Below are positions 47,020 through 55,143 of a stretch of DNA of 64,000 bases, one piece after another. A program made the translations under genes and the position numbers. Positions within the stretch are counted from its first letter, which is position 1. Every line of letters starts with the position of its first letter. The notes beneath the pieces are model-generated. The model was not told where the DNA came from. It made no database searches and saw only the letters and a list, made by a program, of their open reading frames with translations. Source of the stretch: a virus; IMG/VR virus record IMGVR_UViG_3300007960_000014, positions 20,207-84,206 of that record. One strand, given 5' to 3'.

Positions 47020-47998
47020 TACGATACCTGCTAATCTTATTAAAGAGTATTTACGAGAAAAGTTCGAAGAGTTTCGAGAAAGAAACTCGGAGTTTCTCGT
47101 TAATTCCATATTCTACGATGACCAGAAGTTCCATATGTCCATTAACATGGAGACTGGACTATGGCAGGATTTCAAGGCTCACGAGTCTGGCAACTTTTAT
47201 CACCTGATTTCTTTGTTGGAAGGGATTTCTTACTCCGAAGCCGTAAGAAAAATAAACAAAAAATTACTTAACAATGCTGCAGAACTAATATTCTCCCCGC
47301 CTCCCGTGGAAGCGAAGCAGCTCTCTACAAATAGCGTTGCTGAGGAATTTAAAAACTTTAAAAAAATAGATGTCGCTAAGTTTTACTGGTCAGATGTTCT
47401 GTACGAGAGACTGGCAGCTAAGTTCATAATCGATAGAGGGCTGGAGAAAGGTACCTTCTACTATGCCTTTGAAGGTAAGTACTGCAACCGCATCATCATT
47501 CCTTATATGAAGAACGGTGTTCCTTATTACTTCCAGGCTCGTACCCTCACGCGCAACAAATTAAAATACATAAATCCTACCAAAGCCGAGCACGGGGTAA
47601 AGTCCTCAGAGATTTTGTATCCGTTCGACCGTAGCAAAGATTACGTAGTTATTACTGAAGGTCCTATAGATGCTCTTACCTTGCAGCTTAACGGTATAAA
47701 TGCTACCTCAACTCAAGGCTGTCATATTTCCTACGCCCAATTGGATATGTTGAAAGGGAAAAAACTTATTTTCTCGTATGATAATGACGAGGCGGGGGCG
47801 ATAGGTTTGAAGAACGCTAGGCAAGTGTGTTTGCGTAAAAATATATCGCAACTATATCAAACCACTCCTCCTACTGGGTTCAAGGATTGGAATGAGCTTC
47901 ACGCAAAAAAGAAGGACCCAAAGCTCTTATTTGATATATTAAACCTTAATGTCGCGAGGATGGATTTTGAGTACTTTGCTACCTCACTATTACCTTAA
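47012..47998 (+). CDS. DNA primase with TOPRIM domain (T4 gp61-like), zinc cysteines lost
   Basis: A 328-residue protein (T4 gp61 342). The TOPRIM motifs are EGPIDA (residues 216-221, catalytic Glu) and SYDNDEAG (D257, D259), preceded by the RNA-polymerase-like region (IIIPYMKNGVPYYFQARTLT). The N-terminal 85 residues occupy the position of the zinc-binding ribbon (GLWQDFKAHESGNFYHLISL) but have no cysteine at all. It makes RNA primers at the fork. The start at 47012 has a GGGAG ribosome site 11 nt upstream and overlaps the nuclease start on the other strand. The 3' end overlaps the convergent 330-residue gene by 20 bp. Confidence 0.8.
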   Translation: MNITIPANLIKEYLREKFEEFRERNSEFLVNSIFYDDQKFHMSINMETGLWQDFKAHESGNFYHLISLLEGISYSEAVRKINKKLLNNAAELIFSPPPVEAKQLSTNSVAEEFKNFKKIDVAKFYWSDVLYERLAAKFIIDRGLEKGTFYYAFEGKYCNRIIIPYMKNGVPYYFQARTLTRNKLKYINPTKAEHGVKSSEILYPFDRSKDYVVITEGPIDALTLQLNGINATSTQGCHISYAQLDMLKGKKLIFSYDNDEAGAIGLKNARQVCLRKNISQLYQTTPPTGFKDWNELHAKKKDPKLLFDILNLNVARMDFEYFATSLLP

Positions 47999-48971
47999 AC
48001 TTCTTACTGTATATCCGTTCGTTTAGTACGTCGTATTTAGCTTGGATTTGGTATACACCTCTTGGAGTACCAAAACCGTCATTTGCCGCGAGAGTGGTCA
48101 ATACGTTAGTATCGAAATTAAATATTACAGTATCGTCCGAAGTGATTCTCACTAAACCTGAAGTATCGGCATACCCCGAAACCTCGTACTGCCCTGTAAA
48201 ACCAACCTCTTCGTTTAGTTTAGTTATCCTAATCGCAGCGTTTTGAATGATTGATTCCCTGAAGCTGTCCCGAACTTCTACCGGAATGTTTCTATTCTCT
48301 GACGTAAATGAAGTCTCTAACGTTAAATCAACTGTTGAGCCAAACTCGATGTATTTTTGTTTAAGTCGAGTGTTGGTCGTTAAGGTCAGGGGTTCTGTGG
48401 TAGTAACCCAGACATCATTCTTTAGTCTGAACTTGTTGCTGTACGTGGTCCAAGCGCCAGTCTCTGTGTTCTTAACTACCCACAAATCAAAGTACTGACC
48501 CGCCGCGCTAGCCTCGTTACTTCTTACAGCAGAAGTTTCTGGCTGAATGCCGCTCGCATCAGGAACTAGAACGCAAGCAAACTGACCTACACCTGTTCTG
48601 TAAATTCCGCTAGCACCCGAAACGCCGCCCGTAAAGTTTCCCGCACTAAAGTCTGAAGCTGTGGTGTCCCTTTGTCCTCTGTGCCAGTCAATATTATGGA
48701 AGGTCATGACGGCGTCTTCTACAATATCGTACTTAGGGAGCCCGTATCTGGAAGAACTAGTATCTAAATCTAATAGAGGTTCTGGGATACCATTGGTAGT
48801 ATACCCTAATTCTGCGCTAGACGCGTTGGTGTCTTTAAATACGTATACCGCTGAAATCGCGTAAGGGTCCGTGTAACTTCCGTTATTGTAGAAGTTTAGC
48901 TCCAAATCAGTCTTTGACTGGACCGTTGGGCGATTATGACGGGGGACGACTATTATATTGTTTAGCTTCAT
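47979..48971 (-). CDS. Unknown virion-type beta protein
   Basis: A 330-residue protein, not recognised. It is beta-rich throughout, beginning with a short domain-entry strand set (LNNIIVVPRHNRPTVQSKTD), then alternating strands with Thr/Ser and aromatic residues, and a final GVYQIQAKYDVLNERIYSKK. The last segment resembles an Ig-like strand ladder. It sits directly after the hub chaperone gene and before the primase island, so a tail or baseplate protein is likely. There are no catalytic motifs. Confidence 0.45.
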   Translation of the reverse strand: MKLNNIIVVPRHNRPTVQSKTDLELNFYNNGSYTDPYAISAVYVFKDTNASSAELGYTTNGIPEPLLDLDTSSSRYGLPKYDIVEDAVMTFHNIDWHRGQRDTTASDFSAGNFTGGVSGASGIYRTGVGQFACVLVPDASGIQPETSAVRSNEASAAGQYFDLWVVKNTETGAWTTYSNKFRLKNDVWVTTTEPLTLTTNTRLKQKYIEFGSTVDLTLETSFTSENRNIPVEVRDSFRESIIQNAAIRITKLNEEVGFTGQYEVSGYADTSGLVRITSDDTVIFNFDTNVLTTLAANDGFGTPRGVYQIQAKYDVLNERIYSKKFKVIVR

Positions 48972-48977
48972 TATACT

Positions 48978-49169
48978 TTATTTATTCTTCGCCTTCTCAA
49001 TTTGTTCCCTTTCTCTCTCATTTTCTTCATGTTTGAGGGAAATATACCTTTCCCTCTCTTTTCTAGTGAGCATGAGAACGTCCTTGAACGAAAATCGGCA
49101 ATGCCTTATAAGTATATACGCTTCTTGTTCCAACGAGTCGTCAGCTAATCTCTGACTCAGTTCACTGAA
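48978..49169 (-). CDS. Predicted -1 frameshift extension of the gp26-like chaperone (63 codons)
   Basis: This frame has no usable ATG at its beginning yet is fully open from the T-tract at 49168-49175 to TAA at 48978. It encodes a strongly protein-like sequence: a helix ELSQRLADDSLEQEAYILIR, then FSFKDVLMLTRKERERYISL, then a charged helical tail. A -1 slip in the T8 run of the gp26-like gene, two codons before its stop region, would append 63 residues to 273 residues, making about 336. The pattern 'Y.l....fs..dv..m...er..yi' is like the T part of tail assembly chaperones. The nearest internal ATG would leave only about 34 residues, too little for the conserved-looking part. Confidence 0.7.
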   Translation of the reverse strand, partial: FSELSQRLADDSLEQEAYILIRHCRFSFKDVLMLTRKERERYISLKHEENEREREQIEKAKNK

Positions 49170-49987
49170 AAAAAATGTTCATTCAATGTCAGGGTTGTTT
49201 TGTTCTCCCGCTGACACCCTCCGCAAGGATAAATAATCTCATTTTCAAATCCTAGTGAGAAATCAAATATTTTCTTCCTGAGTACTGTAACGTCTTTTAC
49301 AGTGGTTTTTCTAATAAACGCAAAGATGATAGCTTCATCTGTCACGCCCTCTACAGAAACGACAAAACGATTAATATTGTCTACTATCTGTTCTGGAGTG
49401 CTAAGGTGTGGTTCGTCTATAACTCTAGGGAACCTGATAATAGCTGTCTTCTTAGAATCCGGCAGGAAAACCTTCGTATACTCTTCGTAATCCTCCTGGA
49501 AATACGTTACCGGCAGTGCCGATAACTCCAGTTTCAATGTGTTGTTGGTTTTGCAAGTATCACATTTGCCTACAATTGGATACGTGCTTCCGTAGGAAAG
49601 CTCTCTAAGCTTAAATAAAATATAATTTTTATCAAATACGGTTAGAGCCTCTACCGGAATTCCTCTTATGCAGTTGTTTAGGAGAGAAACAATTGCTTCG
49701 TTACCTGCTCCTTCTTGAGCAGCCAATCTAAGATTTCTTTCGTCATCGAACGTAAAGGGTCGTATTTCTATGCTATCGTTGTTGTAGTCATTATAGCATT
49801 TTCCTAGTGATGGCAACTTGATTGAAACCCATGATTTTTTCTCTACTACGTTCTCCAAGAGAGCGTTTAGAGTTTCATTAATTTTATCATTGTCCGTAGG
49901 TCTTTCTACCGGAGCTTTAGGAGTAACAGGCATAGCTTGTAAGCCATCCTCTCTCATCATGTCTACAATACCTTTTTCTTCTGACAT
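49157..49987 (-). CDS. Baseplate hub assembly chaperone (T4 gp26-like)
   Basis: A 276-residue protein (T4 gp26 208). Residues about 50-135 (WVSIKLPSLGKCYND, then IEIRPFTFDDER, LLNNCI and ILFKLRELSYG) and two CxxC pairs (KCDTCKTN near 142, YPCGGC near 255) match the zinc-ribbon-bearing gp26-like family found beside tape measure genes. It is a tail assembly factor not expected in the mature virion. The end of the gene, HFFSVN followed by stop, contains the eight-T slippery tract that leads into the 63-codon extension. Start ATG at 49987; a TATAAT element lies about 30 nt upstream. Confidence 0.7.
   Translation of the reverse strand: MSEEKGIVDMMREDGLQAMPVTPKAPVERPTDNDKINETLNALLENVVEKKSWVSIKLPSLGKCYNDYNNDSIEIRPFTFDDERNLRLAAQEGAGNEAIVSLLNNCIRGIPVEALTVFDKNYILFKLRELSYGSTYPIVGKCDTCKTNNTLKLELSALPVTYFQEDYEEYTKVFLPDSKKTAIIRFPRVIDEPHLSTPEQIVDNINRFVVSVEGVTDEAIIFAFIRKTTVKDVTVLRKKIFDFSLGFENEIIYPCGGCQRENKTTLTLNEHFFSVN
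49168..49175 (-). promoter_or_regulatory. Slippery T8 tract, candidate -1 frameshift site
   Basis: On the minus strand the codons read CAT TTT TTT TCA; slipping back one base after the second TTT gives TTC AGT GAA and opens the 63-codon frame. The zero-frame stop follows 9 nt after the tract. It is the longest T run inside a gene end in this window that I noticed. No strong downstream stem is obvious by eye. Confidence 0.65.
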
Positions 49988-50066
49988 AGTAATATTTACC
50001 TTCCATCTACATTATAGGGTATTTTTTCAAATTTATGATAAAAAAAATACTTTAATAAATAAATCT

Positions 50067-51419
50067 ATGATTGAAATAGTAGTTGGCAACATCACTTCGG
50101 TGCTAAAAACTAAGAGCAAAAAACTCCTTCAGATTCTAGAACAGAAGTATACAAAAAAGCTCCCAGGCTATCAGTACAGCTCAGCGTACAAAAGACGTGG
50201 ATGGGATGGAGGAAAGAAGTATTTCTCAGGCAAGACAGGCAAATTCGGCTCAGGATTGCTTTCTCATATAATAGCAGATTTGGAGTACGGAGAACTTCCT
50301 TACGTTATTAAGGATGAGAGGACCCTTTTCCCCTTTTCTCCTTCGTACATAGACAGCTTGGATTTGAGAGAATACCAAACTAGTATGGTCGAAGAAGCCT
50401 TGGAAAGAAGAAGCTGTTTAATAAAAGCTCCTACAGGGTCAGGCAAGACCATTATTATGGCATCTCTACTCCAAGCCCTTAAAAAAAGAAAGGGGTTGGT
50501 GTTCTTTACGAAGAAGCAGCTACTATACCAAACCTATAAATTTCTAGAAAAACATGGGATAGAAGTAGGTGTAGCTTTTGGAGACGGTGTGGATATCAAG
50601 CCCATCACTTTGTGCACTATACAATCTATTCATAAGGTTCTAGACTCGCATTTAGAAGATTCAGAGTTTATTATGTTTGATGAGGTTCATGAGTTTTCAA
50701 AGGGAAAGCTGGCAACAAAGGTGTTAAAGTCCTTTAAGAACGCTTCTTGTCGTATAGGGTTTACTGCCACAGTACCTCCTGAGGATTACGCCAAATTAAA
50801 TCTAATCTCTTACCTTGGGGAGGTGGTAGAAGAAACCGACATCAACCAACTTATTGATGAGGGTTTCCTGACCAAGCCCGAGATAACCGTATTTGATATC
50901 CCTGATAGGGGAACCGTAGAGGACACGGAAATTCCTTATCGTGAGGTGTACACAAAATACATTACTGAAAACGAAGAACGTAACGGTATTATTGTGGACT
51001 TGTGCAAGAAAATATTAGCCAAGCCTAGTAAGACTCTTGTGCTTGTGAAAGACCTTAAGCACGCAGATATTCTGCACGAGCTAATCCCCAACTCTTATAA
51101 ACTAGAGGGTAAAGACTCTCTCTTGTGCAGGGAAGCTACTTTAGAAAAATTTAAAAAAGAGGAAAGCTCTGTTATGATTGGCACCACTATTTTTCAGACA
51201 GGGGTAGATATACCCGAACTCACCCACTTAATAAACGCTAGAGGGTTAAAATCTGAGATTGCTACCATACAAGCTTTAGGACGTGCGCTACGTGTGCATG
51301 AATCGAAGAATAAAGTTTTTATCTATGATTTTAAAGATAAAGTTCCTTACCTACAAAAACACGCTAATTTAAGAATTAAGTCCTATAATAATTTAGGATT
51401 ATCCGTAACAATACTATGA
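50067..51419 (+). CDS. SF2 DNA helicase (T4 UvsW-like)
   Basis: A 450-residue protein (T4 UvsW about 500). Motifs in order: an N-terminal DNA-binding part with YKRRGWDGGKKYF, Walker A APTGSGKT (121-128), motif II DEVH (205-208), motif III GFTATVP (231-237), and motif VI ALGRALRV near the end. UvsW unwinds branched and R-loop structures and switches replication mode. The start is at 50067 (MIEIVVGN); the longer frame upstream lies inside the opposite gene. No Shine-Dalgarno sequence, only AT-rich sequence with TAAATAAAT before the ATG. It is coupled by ATGA overlap to the 83-residue gene. Confidence 0.88.
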   Translation: MIEIVVGNITSVLKTKSKKLLQILEQKYTKKLPGYQYSSAYKRRGWDGGKKYFSGKTGKFGSGLLSHIIADLEYGELPYVIKDERTLFPFSPSYIDSLDLREYQTSMVEEALERRSCLIKAPTGSGKTIIMASLLQALKKRKGLVFFTKKQLLYQTYKFLEKHGIEVGVAFGDGVDIKPITLCTIQSIHKVLDSHLEDSEFIMFDEVHEFSKGKLATKVLKSFKNASCRIGFTATVPPEDYAKLNLISYLGEVVEETDINQLIDEGFLTKPEITVFDIPDRGTVEDTEIPYREVYTKYITENEERNGIIVDLCKKILAKPSKTLVLVKDLKHADILHELIPNSYKLEGKDSLLCREATLEKFKKEESSVMIGTTIFQTGVDIPELTHLINARGLKSEIATIQALGRALRVHESKNKVFIYDFKDKVPYLQKHANLRIKSYNNLGLSVTIL

Positions 51420-51667
51420 CAAAGAAAGATATTTATTTTACCACCGAAGAGAAGAAGATTGAAGCTGCCAACAAACTCTCTGACGAAGACATAGAGCAAC
51501 TTAGATTTTTTAAATCTGAGCTTGATGCAATACTAGAGTCTAAGACCATTAGCCTCCAAAATACGCAAAAGCTGGATAATCTTGTTACCCAGCTTCTTAC
51601 TATGCGTTCTAGACATTCTTTTTCAATTATGTCTTGGCTACGCCAAAAATACATTATTGATTATTAA
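51416..51667 (+). CDS. Small helical protein after the helicase (UvsW.1 position)
   Basis: An 83-residue protein starting inside the helicase stop (ATGA). It is helical and charged (KKIEAANKLSDEDIEQLRFF; NTQKLDNLVTQLLTMRSR). In T4 a small helical protein, UvsW.1, is likewise encoded right after UvsW, but sequence similarity cannot be judged by eye, so this is a positional suggestion. Its TAA overlaps the stop codon of the convergent 575-residue gene in a shared TTAA. Confidence 0.5.
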   Translation: MTKKDIYFTTEEKKIEAANKLSDEDIEQLRFFKSELDAILESKTISLQNTQKLDNLVTQLLTMRSRHSFSIMSWLRQKYIIDY

Positions 51668-53391
51668 ACGTCCATATCTTCTTGCTCGTCACCTTCAAGC
51701 TTATCGAAATCTAAATCTTTCATTAAGTCTTTCATGTCGGAGACTAAGCTTTTTATTTCTTCATCAGAAAGCGCACCTTCAGCAGGAGGAGCTTCCTCTT
51801 CTTCAACCTCTTCAGTCTCAGGAGCTTCTTGTTCAGGAGCTTCAACTGCTTCGGTTACTTTCTTCTTCTTTGAACGAAGGTTTTTCAAGTCTTTTTCATC
51901 AATATCCCCATCTTTGTCGGTATCCATCTCGTCGCTTTGCTCTTTAGATAGACCCTTCTTATCCTTCTTCTCTTTCTTGTCGTCCTCCTTTTCACCGTGG
52001 TCTTTTGATGGAGTACCTTCTTCTTCGTCGTCAACGTCCATCTCGTCCTCATCATCACCTCGGTATTGACCGCCGCCAACATCAGAAGGCTTAGCCTTTT
52101 TAGCTTCTAGTAAGCCGTACTCTTCGGCAACAACGTCGCCTAAATATTCCATATCAACGCTTTCGGTTAACCAGTTAGAATCTTCATCATCAGACTCGAA
52201 GCACTCGTTGATGAAATCGTTAATATCTAATACTTCAACTCCGCCTTTACCTTTGATGAAGGCACCGAACTCGTGTAAGAAGTCGCCAAGAACCTTGCTA
52301 TCTTCCGATAGGCGCGAGAGAGCTTCAAACATTACAGACTGAGTTTTCGCTAAGTTTGAGAAAGAAGGGATAAACTTAAGGTTGTTTACGTTTACCCCGT
52401 AAGTTTCGTTAAGAGCGGAAATCATTATAGCTTTCGCAGGCTTCTTCATCTCAAAGATTTTAGATACGAAACTTCTAATATCTTTCTTCGTAACGGTTCC
52501 AGGGTCAGTTACTTCGTACACGGAGGTAATTACCTCATTGATATCAGACTTCGACGCTAACGCAAAGTAAGGCACGTTCCTGATGGTTTCTACTATAGCT
52601 GCCTCTATCGCCTCATCTTCAGAGTAAATGCAGGAGGCGAGCCTAGAAATGCTCTCATTGTCTGCCCACAGGGAGGCAAAGTTTTTCTTAGATTCTAGTA
52701 GCTCTCTGCTGATAAGCTCCTGTCTGCAGATGGTCTCGTAAAGAGAATGCTTTAGATTTTTGCTTACATCAATAGAGCCTACGTTTATAATCTCAGCTAA
52801 TTTTAAATTAGGTGCGTCAAAAGCGGTAGAGAGAGCTTTTGTTAGTTTAAGACCGTTAACAATGTCGTTACATTCAAATATGGTATCTCTGTTCTCAGCA
52901 ATAAACTCCTTAATCTGAGTCTTCATTTCCTGTAGCTTGTGATACTCTACAGTATCTCTTACAGTTGTCTTGTGGTCAAAGCGGCTCATCTTCTTGTAAA
53001 GCTCGCTTCGGACTTCATTTATTTGATTTCTGTAGGAAAACGCCGCTAGGATTTTACCGAATGAATTTTCGGCACCTTCGTAGGTATTTTTATGCAAAGA
53101 CCGAACTAGCTCGCTAACGTTCTCAGCAACAAACTCGTCTACCTTTTCGTCGGAGACGATACTGTCTGCGCTTTCTAATTCAAAATCTGATAGTTTAGTA
53201 TTGCCGTTACTAAAATCGTAAGTGGCTCCGACCAGATACCCCGACTCAGTTAGAAAAGTTGCTCTGTTCTTGGCAGCAGCAACATCAAAAACGACGACGT
53301 TTTCTCTAATGCAAGTGCCTAAGTAGTCAGCTGCCTCACTAATGCGAACAAAAGTAAGATTGCGTTCTTCAAATAAGTTGTTAAATTCCAT
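51664..53391 (-). CDS. Charged head/prohead-core-like protein with an EF-hand loop
   Basis: A 575-residue protein directly after portal. Residues 1-430 are mostly helical (FAENVSELVRSLHKNT-like segments; ECNDIVNGLKLTKALSTAF). Residues about 430-575 are low-complexity acidic/lysine-rich and include a textbook EF-hand loop DTDKDGDIDEKD at 490-501 (ligand positions 1, 3, 5, G6, I8 and D12). In T4 the genes after portal are the core proteins 67 and 68; position and composition suggest a similar scaffold or internal role. No catalytic motif. A late-promoter box and an AAAGGAAAA ribosome site precede it. Confidence 0.5.
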   Translation of the reverse strand: MEFNNLFEERNLTFVRISEAADYLGTCIRENVVVFDVAAAKNRATFLTESGYLVGATYDFSNGNTKLSDFELESADSIVSDEKVDEFVAENVSELVRSLHKNTYEGAENSFGKILAAFSYRNQINEVRSELYKKMSRFDHKTTVRDTVEYHKLQEMKTQIKEFIAENRDTIFECNDIVNGLKLTKALSTAFDAPNLKLAEIINVGSIDVSKNLKHSLYETICRQELISRELLESKKNFASLWADNESISRLASCIYSEDEAIEAAIVETIRNVPYFALASKSDINEVITSVYEVTDPGTVTKKDIRSFVSKIFEMKKPAKAIMISALNETYGVNVNNLKFIPSFSNLAKTQSVMFEALSRLSEDSKVLGDFLHEFGAFIKGKGGVEVLDINDFINECFESDDEDSNWLTESVDMEYLGDVVAEEYGLLEAKKAKPSDVGGGQYRGDDEDEMDVDDEEEGTPSKDHGEKEDDKKEKKDKKGLSKEQSDEMDTDKDGDIDEKDLKNLRSKKKKVTEAVEAPEQEAPETEEVEEEEAPPAEGALSDEEIKSLVSDMKDLMKDLDFDKLEGDEQEDMDV

Positions 53392-53407
53392 GTGGTGTTT
53401 TCCTTTA

Positions 53408-53417
53408 TATTATATAT
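53408..53417 (-). promoter_or_regulatory. Late promoter of the EF-hand protein gene
   Basis: Reads ATATATAATA on the minus strand (consensus except first base), followed by AAAGGAAAA 10 nt before the ATG. It lies in the 57-bp gap after portal. Confidence 0.55.
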
Positions 53418-53448
53418 TGCCCTTCAAAGGGTCTTTTTTACTAAACCT

Positions 53449-55143
53449 CTAAGTTTTAGTCGCTCCAGTTGCTTCCCTGGAATCGGAGAAGTCGTCTAGC
53501 ACGTCCCCTCCCATAGATTCACCTTGCGGTGGAACCTCTCCACCTGCGGGTGCTGGTACTGGACCTCCTGCCATAGGAGCTCCTTGTTGGGCTAATGCAG
53601 CATCTTTTTCAGCTTCTTCAGAAACCCTGTCTTTCATATCACTAATTTCCTCTTCGGTCATGCCAAAGTAGGTTTTATATAGGTATTCTTTATCAAATAA
53701 CATCAGCCCTTGAACGCCTTGTACGATTCTGATTTTTTGTTCATCGATTTCTAAGCGGCGTTTTTCATGCATATCGGATGGAGGACACAGAGTGACCTCA
53801 ACATCCTTCAAGAACTTCTTCTCAAAGCCCTTGAGCATTAAGTGTCTTCTTACGAGAGTGCCGATACCGAGCTCAACATCTTTTTGAACCCGATGTACCG
53901 CTTTAGCAAACTTAACATCCAACTGGCTAAGGTTAGCTTTTCTCTCTGGGGACTTATCTTTTTCAACGATAAAGTCCTTAGGAATCTTCATGGCGGCTAA
54001 AAGCTTGTCTCTGAAGTACTTAACATCATCAACTTCGCCTAGATTCTGGGCTCCGGGTAAGGTATCGATTTTTGTGCCTTGCCCATTACGCATTGGAATA
54101 AAGAAGTCCTCGTCTGAGGCTAGCGGGTTATACCTCTCATCTATACCTTTGCCAGGGTTAAAGAATTTTTCTTTCTTAAACTTATCTTTTACTCGCTCCA
54201 TGAACGTTTCTACCTTAGTAGCAGGCATGTTGCCTGTCTCAATATAGAACGCCCTTCTTTCTGGAGCTCTCTGCACGCGGTAGATAATCATGGAGTCTTC
54301 CATTAGGCGTAGGGATTCCCACGCACGAACACCCATTGCGGCGACCCCTTTCCCATAAGGATAGTAATTAGGGTCGGCAGTCCTTCTTCTAAAGTGAACT
54401 ACTTGGTTTTTATCTAGAACGATAGTGTTCTTTTTACTCATTGGGTTGGTTTGACCTGCGTACATAGATTGTCCTTTTTCAGGAATCTCTTGTAAGAAGT
54501 TTTGCAGGTACCCATATTGGTCTTCAACGCGGTATATGAAGTTCGGGTTTAGTATTTTAAGGCGCTGAATACCGGCAGCAGTGTTGTTTAAGTCCACGAT
54601 GTTCTCTACGAAACAATCTCCATACTTAACTGTATTTCTTACGATGTCCCACATGAAGTAGTCTAGCTTAGTATTTTTTACAAACTTCTCAATCTCCTCC
54701 CGTATCAGCTTATCGGTGGTCTTAATAACAAAGGAGTTTCCTTTAATATCCTCCTGAGTGCTATCGTCAGCGTAAATATCAAACGCTGCACCAATCTCAG
54801 GGTACTCGTCCATAAACTCAAACTTCTTATATCTTCTAGTTCTTTGGTTTTCTATAGCCGGAAGCCTAGCGAAGCCTTTAGATACACTAATACCTCCGAC
54901 ACCAGCACTATCAAATACATCTCCTCCAAGAGGAGTTAGAGAATCTCCCTCTAAAGCAGTAGTTGCTTTTCGTGGCGGTCTGCCCGGACCACTTTGTTTT
55001 TTAGTTCCAAATACAGATTTAAAGAAAGAAAAGAATTTACCTGAAAACAGGGAAGTGTCGTTGCCATATCCTACTGGTTCAGGGAATTCAGTCAAGCTTT
55101 CCTCTAGTATTTCGTTTTCGTTATTTTTTATTTCAGAATCCAT
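53449..55143 (-). CDS. Portal protein (T4 gp20-like)
   Basis: A 564-residue protein (T4 gp20 524). Conserved stretches: EYPEIGAAFDIYADDSTQED, DIVRNTVKYGDCFVENIVD, YPYGKGVAAMGVRAWESLRL, MEDSMIIYRVQRAPERR, FYIETGNMPATKVETFM and FFIPMRNGQGTKIDTLPG, all typical of gp20. It forms the dodecameric ring for DNA passage and anchors terminase and neck. The C-terminal 50 residues are a Pro/Gly/Ala-rich tail. The start overlaps the end of terminase by 16 bp. Confidence 0.95.
   Translation of the reverse strand: MDSEIKNNENEILEESLTEFPEPVGYGNDTSLFSGKFFSFFKSVFGTKKQSGPGRPPRKATTALEGDSLTPLGGDVFDSAGVGGISVSKGFARLPAIENQRTRRYKKFEFMDEYPEIGAAFDIYADDSTQEDIKGNSFVIKTTDKLIREEIEKFVKNTKLDYFMWDIVRNTVKYGDCFVENIVDLNNTAAGIQRLKILNPNFIYRVEDQYGYLQNFLQEIPEKGQSMYAGQTNPMSKKNTIVLDKNQVVHFRRRTADPNYYPYGKGVAAMGVRAWESLRLMEDSMIIYRVQRAPERRAFYIETGNMPATKVETFMERVKDKFKKEKFFNPGKGIDERYNPLASDEDFFIPMRNGQGTKIDTLPGAQNLGEVDDVKYFRDKLLAAMKIPKDFIVEKDKSPERKANLSQLDVKFAKAVHRVQKDVELGIGTLVRRHLMLKGFEKKFLKDVEVTLCPPSDMHEKRRLEIDEQKIRIVQGVQGLMLFDKEYLYKTYFGMTEEEISDMKDRVSEEAEKDAALAQQGAPMAGGPVPAPAGGEVPPQGESMGGDVLDDFSDSREATGATKT

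Noticed and set aside
53420-53440. Plus-strand hairpin plus T6 run as a terminator
   Set aside because: The stem is only 4-5 bp with a tiny loop, and no plus-strand gene ends nearby.
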